From positions 12,354,520 through 12,418,519 of the forward strand of contig CM068553.1 of the NCBI GenBank assembly GCA_035048495.1: a DNA stretch of 64,000 bases, in the 5' to 3' direction. Source of the DNA: Euptelea pleiosperma. Lineage: Eukaryota; Streptophyta; Magnoliopsida; Ranunculales; Eupteleaceae. Below, in pieces: positions 58,801 through 64,000 of this stretch. Every line of letters starts with the position of its first letter. Within the stretch, counting starts at the first letter, position 1. Under the pieces are notes generated by a model. That model was not told where the DNA came from, made no database searches, and saw only the letters and a list, made by a program, of their open reading frames with translations. The position numbers were made by a program, and so were the translations under genes.

Positions 58801-61800
58801 CTAACTTCACTATGAGACTTCTTGTGAGGGTTATTATCGTCAAGCTACTTTTTGAGCTGGTTATAATTCTAGAAATGCAATCATTCCTTTTTTAAACAGC
58901 TCTACTTGCTACAAAAGATTTAAGTACCTTTTAAATATGCTAAACTAAGAAGTCATTAGGGGAATTCACTGGATATAATTATTGAATTAATGTTACCACA
59001 TTGACCCATTGTGTGAACGATATAAAGTTACTCTATCGATCATACAAGATATAAGTGATAACTATTCCCTTGATATATAAGTAAATAAAGAGCCATATGA
59101 AATGTAAAGAAACTAAGGAAGAAGGAAAAATAATCAAGTAATAACCATAATGACATAACAGTAAATTCTGGGAACACTTTAAAAGTAATCAACGTAAAGA
59201 ATTAACTTGGGAACACTTTAACATTAAACAACCACCAAACACATCATTCAAAATGTATTAGTGGGTCGGCAACTCGAGTTGTAGCATTTCACAAATGGTA
59301 AAAGTTATGACAAGCATATACTCAATATTCTGTTTTCTTAATTTGAACAACTTATATTGAGAGTGTTTTCTGGCATTACGCTTTTCAACATTGTGAGTCA
59401 ATACCATTTTAATATATTTCTTCCCTCCCAGCATTCAGTAACCTTTTTTTTTTATCGAGTACCAGATTTTATTATAGAATTTTTATATTTTTGTGATTTC
59501 CTAAGTTTTTTCATCATTTTCCGAAATAGGTGAGCCACCACCCCACGCTCATTGCTTGCCACTGTGAAGGCAGAGGATGGAAATTCTGGGGTGATAGCAA
59601 CCTGAGGACCAAATTCTGGGGGCGGTCTATTCAGCTTGACCCTGTCGGGGTTCTAACCCTAGAGTTTGATGATGGTGAGATCTTCCAATGGAGCAAGGTA
59701 ACCATGGTGCCTGCATGTGCATATGAAGGAAATTGACTGGTCAACTTTATTGCTTCTATCTTTTTTTATATGTAAATGCTGACAGTGTTCATGCTAAACC
59801 CAGGTCACAACTACTATTTATAATCTTATCCTTGGTAAAGTATATTGCGATCACCATGGGACAATGCACATACAGGGCAACCGTCAGTATTCGTGCAAAC
59901 TCAAGTTCAAAGAGCAGTCCATCCTCGACCGTAACCCTCGCCAGGTAAGTAATGTGACATCTAGTATCCAAGATGCATTATTTACTAATGTGTGTAGCAT
60001 GAAAGTTACGCTTCCTCGTGCATCCATCACCCATGTTAATGTCATGTACTTGACAGAGGTTTAGGGCCATTCATGCGGGTGGTTGATCCATTTGTAATTG
60101 GGTTGACCGCTATGTTACATGGACTCTTGTCACTCTTCTAAACAACGAAGTACTTGTCTCGGAGTCCGAATATATGGATTCTTGTGCGACACTTCCAAAT
60201 CTTTTCTTATTTGCAAGCCACATGTTAAGTGTTCTATCTTTTACAATTGAAGTTCTCTAAGCGACAAACATAACATTACATATGTTTATTCTCTTGACTA
60301 TAAGAATATGATATAAATTGTTGGATATTCTATCACATTATCTACGAGTCCGTGAATCCTATTTTTCAAAGTTCGCCAAACTGGACACTCTGCATCCTTC
60401 TTGTCAGACTTTGACACCCGTACCCGTAGAAATGGAGCATAGGTAGTTAGTCCATAACCCGAAATTAGCCTAATAGATGATTCTAACATCTGAAAAATGG
60501 TTTGTGTCATCCCATCTGGTTGATTTACCCTCCTGGTTGGGCTGATGCAATAGTGCAGATTTCCCTGCATCTGCACATCACATGGATGGATGAAGCAGCA
60601 TGAAGTTTCATGCTGAACTACATTATTGACTCCCACCCATCCTAGTCACAAAAATCTCCGATTTTTCGAATTCACGAATCAATCGCCTATTATTCGGCAA
60701 AATCTCTGATTACTCAAAAAACTCGGCAATTGATCAGTGATTTTGCCAAGTTTTGCCGATTTATCAATTGAGATCTATTTTTATTTCGATTTTGACGATT
60801 TTGGAATTATGAATGATATATCATGCTTATGAGTTATGACTTATTATTATGGAATTATAGATTTGCTTGTCGTAATATAAATGTGTTTTGTTAAAATTAA
60901 CATTTCTAACTTGGAAAATGCCATGATATATTTCTTTTTTATTTTTGGCGATTTCTACCGATTTTTATCGAATTTATCCGAATTTTCCTGACTTCCCCAT
61001 GCCGATTTATTGCTGAATCCCGACTTTGTGAATTGTGACTGCCACCCATGGTATCCAATCTCACAAGTATTTATTAACATCAGGGCTCTGTCTGATTAAA
61101 TAAACTTACTGGGAGCTGACTATGCTGAACAGGTACAAGGTTCCGTTGAAGATATTGTGGGAAATAAAGTTGCCACTTTATTTGGGAAGTGGGACGACAG
61201 CATGTATTACATCAATGGAGATGGTGCTGCCAAGCCCAAGGGTTGCGATCCATTATTGGATGCCAAATTGTTGTGGAAAAGGAGTAAGCCTCCTACTAAT
61301 CTCACTCGGTACAACTTAACGTCGTTTGCAATTGCACTAAACGAGCTAACATCAGGCCTGCAGGTAGAGATGATGTATTGAATCAGTTTTTTATTTTCAA
61401 CTACAATTTTCCTCTTATACATCTTTAATTGTCTTTTCTAGCTCTGTCTGATCCCGGGTGTTTGATCACGGATTAAGGAGAAGCTCCCGCCCACGGATTC
61501 AAGACTTAGACCAGACCAGCGACATCTTGAGAATGGGGAATACGAGAAGGCAAATGTGGAGAAGCTGCGGTTAGAGAGGAGGCAAAGGATGGTATGTGTA
61601 TCTTCATTTTGCCGTATTATCTCATTATATTTGCATTCATATGAACTTTCTTTCTAATCGAATCTGAGAGTGTACACAGAGTTTGAGAATATCTGTATCA
61701 AAAAGGCTTAGCTACCTTCCTACACTTGTGCCATACCCATGTCATTAATGTTCATCAATTTGGACCATCCAGATGTCAGGCCACACCTTAAATAGGCCAT

Positions 61801-64000
61801 TGCCCCCAAATTTCACCAATATGGACCACTGCCTGTGGTTTTCTGATCATATGAGTGGAGGGTCTGAATCAGCGAGTTAAGGTTGTCTCTTGTTGCAAAT
61901 TTTGAACTTTGTCTCGTATAAGAAGGGGCTTGACATCCTAAGTTTAGATGGACAAGCATTTGCCATTTGTATGGCACAGGTATAGGAAGAGTGCTGAGCC
62001 ATCCTTCTACAAAAGATGTGAGCTTACCTCAAATATATAAATCCAATTTGTTTCCCATCATAAATGAAAATCACTTTGAATCCAAGCCACTACTTAAATG
62101 CTATGTAACGTAGACATGGACTCATGTCTGTATCGGACATGGATCCAAAGTGTCACACTGATGTCAACAAACCTGATATGCCGACACGTCTGTACAGTTT
62201 AATTTATATAGTGTGATATATTATTTTTGCAAATAATTCAGTTTAATGTACGTATCCAATATAGAAGAACGTTTTAGTGAGCTGGTTCACGGAAATTATA
62301 TGAGGTATATAAATAGTAGGGCAAAAGTTTTTCTGAAGCTACTCTAGAACTCTGCTACAGTGCAGAGTTTTCTTGCCACGTGGAGGGTTGACATGGAGAA
62401 TCCAGACTTTCTGTCCGATATGACCCTCCAGATTGGCCACGTGGATTGTGCCCTTGTCCACATCATTCATGTACCCTACTTAGGCCATGTATTGCACTTC
62501 TACAGCGTTCCCGTGTGAATTACCGCCATTAATTTTAACTCTTTTAAAAAAGAGAGAAGGCAAAGAAACATGTCTCTTTTTGTCTTGTGTGTCTATCTAT
62601 ATTTTCCAGGCCGATTTTTTATGCTTACAGGCCGCTTAAATGCTCATGGATCAAACTGTCAGAGAAAAGATGCCTTTAGGATTTAATTCATGGGCATTTT
62701 GGTCATAGCTGAGATGAACGACACTCGACTTTCATGTGTGAGAAAGCAACGGCGCTATAGAAGCTTGAATTTTCAGTTTTACTCTCGAAGTTAACTTCTT
62801 ATGCCTACTGGGAAGGTGTCTTCTTCCCAATATTCCTCCTTTATCCCATTGGATTGAAGGGGATTCCTTGGCAGTTATCTGATGGATGAAGAATGATTTC
62901 ATCCTTCCTAAGTAGTTCCTCCCGATGTTCCAATAGATGAACCATCCATTCTTCTTTTTTCTGAGGCACATTTCTCACATTAATCTGGAAGCAAACTCTC
63001 AAGATTATAGATTAGCTCTTTATATAGTTTGGAATTATATGCATAACTTCACAAATTGTAATTCCTATTTGAAGGGCTCTGTTGTTTTTTTGTTTGTTTG
63101 GTTTTAATAAAACTCGCCTTCTTAGGGAAAAGAGGAACTTCAACAGGCCGGAATACACAATTTATATTGATCTAGTTCTGAGCAATGGTTTTCCCTCATT
63201 AATTGGATGAGAACTCAGCGGGGGGGTTGACCCCCCTTTTTTTTTGAAAAGTTGAAAGATCTTTCTTAAATGCTTGGAGGCTGAGAAAGCCTACCAGGAC
63301 AAAGAAGAGAAAACAACCACAAGAAACCATTCACAGAGCACCTCAATTTCTTCCTATCAAGGGTGACCACCTGAACGCCAAATCCTCAAATCTAATACCC
63401 CTCCCTTCATCGTACTATCTGACCCAAGAACGAACGAGCCCTTGAATCTCCAAAAGAATAGCTTCAATTGGTGAATTCCTGCCCTCAAAGACCCTGCAGT
63501 TGCATTCTCTTCAAATTCCCCATAAGATTGCTAGCGGGGTAAGAGCCCACAACCTTTTCCTAGTCCATCAAACTCCTTACACTGCCAAACCCCTTTCATT
63601 TCCTTGTGATATAGAATAGAAAAATTAGTTGTCAGTTCTGCTGAAATGAATTATGGAAAATGTAGTTTGCAAGAATACATTAACAAAACACACGCCATAG
63701 AATGGCGACACCATGTGATGTTGTACACTTTTAAGATTGTAAAATGGGTGGGGCTGCCACTGAATTGGTGAGCCTCACCTGTTGTTAGGCTTAAAGGGGG
63801 TAAGGCACTGTATGTTATATTTCCTTGTATCTACATTCATAGTTCATCTGTGTATGTATGTAGCTGTTTTGTGTGAACATTCAGATTATTTGGACAAGGG
63901 CCTCAGCTGTGGCTTTTATTGTTTGTACAGTCCAGGAAATTACAAGAAAACGGGTGGAAGCCAAGATGGTTCCAGAAGGACAGTGAGAATGGGTCTTTCC
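46422..64000 (+). CDS. ORP2A: Oxysterol-binding protein-related protein, ORP1/ORP2 class (3' end beyond window)
   Basis: Ten exons can be joined with consistent phases and GT/AG borders: 46422-46820, 50262-50624, 54862-54940, 55959-56404, 57341-57496, 59530-59697, 59804-59944, 61133-61363, 61478-61591 and 63931 to the edge. They encode about 722 residues. In order: a PH domain (about 55-178, W169 in its last helix), a coiled-coil-like stretch (190-260), an acidic segment with a FFAT-like motif SFFDTKE (306-312), and the OSBP-related lipid-binding domain (about 376-700). That domain has KPFNPLLGE (K456, N459), VSHHPT (H484, H485) and the K690/E694/R698 triad, matching phosphoinositide-binding positions of yeast Osh4. 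Such proteins exchange sterols or phospholipids with PI4P at ER contact sites. Arabidopsis ORP2A has been reported to bind VAP27 and act at ER-autophagosome contacts. The usual family length suggests only a few dozen residues are missing. ORP1-type membership is the main alternative. Confidence 0.93.
46821..50261 (+). other. ORP intron 1
   Basis: This is a 3.4-kb U-rich intron. About 48890-49500 it contains a degenerate repeat also found in direct orientation in intron 7 (60140-60430); shared landmarks are CTGACACTCC-like and TTTGACACCCG-like strings. A 22-nt direct repeat with core TTAATTTTATTGTTGAGAAT lies at about 50110-50160. I see no other gene inside; the long reading frame near 47884-48270 is low-complexity and has no recognisable domain. 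Confidence 0.6.
50262..50624 (+). CDS. ORP2A: ORP exon 2 (second half of PH domain and helical region)
   Basis: This exon has 121 codons in phase 0, between acceptor ACTACCAG and donor GTATTTTC (residues 134-254). It completes the PH domain with the invariant tryptophan W169 in [12 protein letters not shown]. It then runs into a Glu/Leu-rich segment (about 195-254, with [16 protein letters not shown]) that looks helical or coiled-coil. Intron 1 before it is 3,441 bp long. Confidence 0.92.
52265..52960 (+). repeat. Intronic repeat, copy 1 (intron 2)
   Basis: A degenerate unit whose sequence recurs in direct orientation in intron 5 at about 57660-58130. Shared landmarks are a GCGAATTTTA-type start, a CATTAAAGGTTTT-type block and a TTTACGGCGAAATC-type end. 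It is interrupted here by the Helitron-like element. Its class is unknown. Confidence 0.65.
52510..52822 (-). mobile_element. Helitron-like non-autonomous element in ORP intron 2
   Basis: Read on the - strand it begins TCTATACTATTATAAAACC and ends CCCCCTAG, preceded by a short hairpin (ACGTGC...GCATGT). It sits between host A and T. These are the canonical Helitron features: 5' TC, 3' CTRR, subterminal hairpin, AT target, no target duplication. The related repeat in intron 5 (about 57970) lacks this block and aligns across the junction, giving an empty site. Inside the element is part of MITE family B (52540-52706). No Rep/helicase is encoded. Confidence 0.75.
53489..53940 (+). mobile_element. 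hAT-type MITE (family F) in ORP intron 2
   Basis: This 452-bp element begins TAGGGATATCAATGG and ends CCATTGACAACCCTA. It is flanked on both sides by the identical 8-bp duplication GTCTTAAC (53481-53488 and 53941-53948). Eight-bp duplications and TAGGG-type termini indicate the hAT superfamily. There is no coding capacity. A relative of nearly equal length lies at 13004-13453. Confidence 0.88.
54140..54425 (+). repeat. Inverted-repeat partner 1 (ORP intron 2)
   Basis: The segment running from ATTCGGATAAATTTGG to about AATCGGCGATTGATTCGTG matches the reverse complement of about 60655-61005 in intron 7. The two copies therefore flank exons 3-7 in opposite orientation. Confidence 0.75.
54862..54940 (+). 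CDS. ORP2A: ORP exon 3 (short linker exon)
   Basis: This is a 79-nt exon that ends in phase 1. It reads [14 protein letters not shown] and continues [11 protein letters not shown], a stretch I recognise as conserved between the PH and lipid-binding domains of plant ORP1/ORP2 proteins. It lies behind a 4.2-kb repeat-filled intron and would be missed by length-based ORF calling. The split Glu codon (G plus AA) joins exactly to exon 4. Confidence 0.88.
54993..55068 (+). repeat. Tandem 36-bp duplication in ORP intron 3
   Basis: The string GATAGAGCAATTGATTCTAT followed by a T/A-rich tail occurs twice in direct succession. A second short array, five copies of a 7-bp AGTTGTT unit, lies at about 55355-55393 in the same intron. 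Both look like recent slippage events. Confidence 0.75.
55959..56404 (+). CDS. ORP2A: ORP exon 4 (acidic linker, FFAT-like motif, start of lipid-binding domain)
   Basis: This 446-nt exon enters with 2 nt of a split codon and ends in phase 0 (residues 281-429). It opens with an acidic segment followed by SFFDTKE (306-312), close to the FFAT core E-F-F-D-A-x-E that docks onto VAP proteins of the ER. The lipid-binding domain starts near 376, and [13 protein letters not shown] (396-408) is the conserved lid/entry segment of OSBP-related domains. Confidence 0.92.
57341..57496 (+). CDS. ORP2A: ORP exon 5 (KPFNPLLGE segment)
   Basis: This 52-codon phase-0 exon encodes residues 430-481. It includes KPFNPLLGE at 456-464, one of the most conserved blocks of the OSBP-related domain. 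K456 and N459 have the spacing of Osh4 K109 and N112, which contact the PI4P headgroup. It ends in SEK, directly before the VSHHP signature of exon 6. Confidence 0.95.
57660..58130 (+). repeat. Intronic repeat, copy 2 (intron 5)
   Basis: This is the counterpart of the intron 2 repeat, without the Helitron-like insertion, and so supplies the empty-site sequence. It has diverged from copy 1 at many positions. It may be a fragment of an LTR or other dispersed element. Confidence 0.65.
59530..59697 (+). CDS. ORP2A: ORP exon 6 (OSBP signature VSHHP)
   Basis: This 56-codon phase-0 exon begins exactly at the family signature. The canonical EQVSHHPP reads EK-VSHHPT across the junction (residues 480-487), with the paired histidines H484 and H485 intact. 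Downstream the sequence strongly matches plant ORPs ([17 protein letters not shown]). Thr instead of the final Pro appears normal for the plant ORP1/ORP2 branch. Confidence 0.95.
59804..59944 (+). CDS. ORP2A: ORP exon 7
   Basis: This 47-codon phase-0 exon (residues 538-584) starts [19 protein letters not shown] and ends DRNPRQ. It forms central beta-strands of the lipid-binding barrel. The intron before it is only 106 bp, the shortest of the gene. The donor GTAAGT is a perfect match to consensus. Confidence 0.93.
60655..61005 (-). repeat. Inverted-repeat partner 2 (ORP intron 7)
   Basis: The segment contains GAATTCACGAATCAATCGCC and ends near TTTATCCGAATTTTCC. Its reverse complement matches the intron 2 copy with scattered differences. 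No termini or target duplication are clear, so the element class is open. Confidence 0.75.
61133..61363 (+). CDS. ORP2A: ORP exon 8
   Basis: This 77-codon phase-0 exon (residues 585-661) includes [18 protein letters not shown] and ends NELTSGLQ, both typical of the C-terminal half of plant OSBP-related domains. The intron before it (1,188 bp) holds an inverted copy of a repeat also present in intron 2. Confidence 0.93.
61478..61591 (+). CDS. ORP2A: ORP exon 9 (K-E-R phosphoinositide triad)
   Basis: This 38-codon phase-0 exon (residues 662-699) begins [15 protein letters not shown] and contains K690, E694 and R698, spaced like Osh4 K336, E340 and R344. Frame continuity forces the weak acceptor AAG at 61475-61477. 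A pyrimidine-rich TAG acceptor 36 nt upstream would lead to an in-frame stop after eight codons. Confidence 0.92.
61592..63930 (+). other. ORP intron 9
   Basis: A 2.3-kb intron. Its 3' part holds a LINE tail on the - strand (listed separately). The centre (about 61690-62560) is anonymous sequence with TGCCACGTGG at about 62374-62383 and CACGTGGAT-like strings nearby, possibly old MITE debris. No gene is seen inside. Confidence 0.55.
63236..63600 (-). pseudogene. LINE 3'-end remnant in ORP intron 9
   Basis: On the - strand, around 63580-63400, the translation contains [20 protein letters not shown], allowing one odd frame. This is the tail typical of plant LINE open reading frames just after the reverse-transcriptase zinc-binding domain (ILWxIWRERNxRxFEG). 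The element ends in an A-run, seen as T's at 63236-63245 on the + strand. Only this fragment remains; stops and shifts are present. Confidence 0.6.
63931..64000 (+). CDS. ORP2A: ORP exon 10 (truncated by window edge)
   Basis: The exon begins after the acceptor TTTGTACAG in phase 0 and reads [20 protein letters not shown] to the edge. This is the usual C-terminal segment of plant ORP1/ORP2 proteins. The stop codon and 3' UTR lie outside the window. Confidence 0.93.

Overview
The window is nuclear DNA of a flowering plant. It is AT-rich, has kilobase-long introns, two clearly recognisable plant lipid genes, and a dense layer of plant transposon families (Mutator-type and hAT-type MITEs, Helitrons, LTR elements, LINE remnants and a 5S-rRNA-derived sequence). 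I cannot name the species; an early-diverging angiosperm such as a magnoliid is only a guess.

Two protein genes are well supported, both on the + strand. At 21782-22426 is a single-exon PAP2-type lipid phosphate phosphatase resembling Arabidopsis LPP-beta. From 46422 to the right edge is a ten-exon oxysterol-binding-protein-related gene (ORP1/ORP2 class, closest to ORP2A), still open at the window end after about 722 codons. From memory these are neighbours in Arabidopsis (At4g22550 and At4g22540). If so, this is conserved microsynteny stretched by about 24 kb of transposon debris. Both act in membrane-lipid biology (dephosphorylation of phosphatidate or prenyl diphosphates, and lipid transfer at membrane contacts), but I see no operon-like or shared-promoter arrangement.

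Layout. 1-8.5 kb: a thicket of palindromic MITEs, including a train of near-identical units at 1.65-3.7 kb and a 1.7-kb foldback at 3993-5687. 8.5-11.8 kb: a probable solo LTR with an internal 0.83-kb tandem duplication. 13.0-13.45 kb: a hAT MITE. 14.2-17.0 kb: two degenerate LINE 3' ends lying tail to tail. 17.5-20.0 kb: a solo LTR with a perfect 5-bp target duplication. 20.5-21.65 kb: a three-level nest of MITEs ending about 140 bp before the phosphatase start codon. 24.1-25.5 kb: a small non-autonomous LTR retrotransposon whose right LTR holds a 99-bp Helitron-like insertion. 27.3-27.9 kb: a Copia remnant. 32.5 kb: a 5S rRNA-derived sequence on the - strand. 38.8-45.4 kb: several MITEs, two pairs of which are inserted back to back at the same target. 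46.4-64 kb: the ORP gene, whose introns carry a hAT MITE, a Helitron-like element, inverted and direct repeat copies, and a LINE tail.

I found no CRISPR array, intact tRNA, complete transposase or complete reverse transcriptase. The least ordinary signal is the way different MITEs re-use the target duplication of an earlier insertion, building chains of elements.
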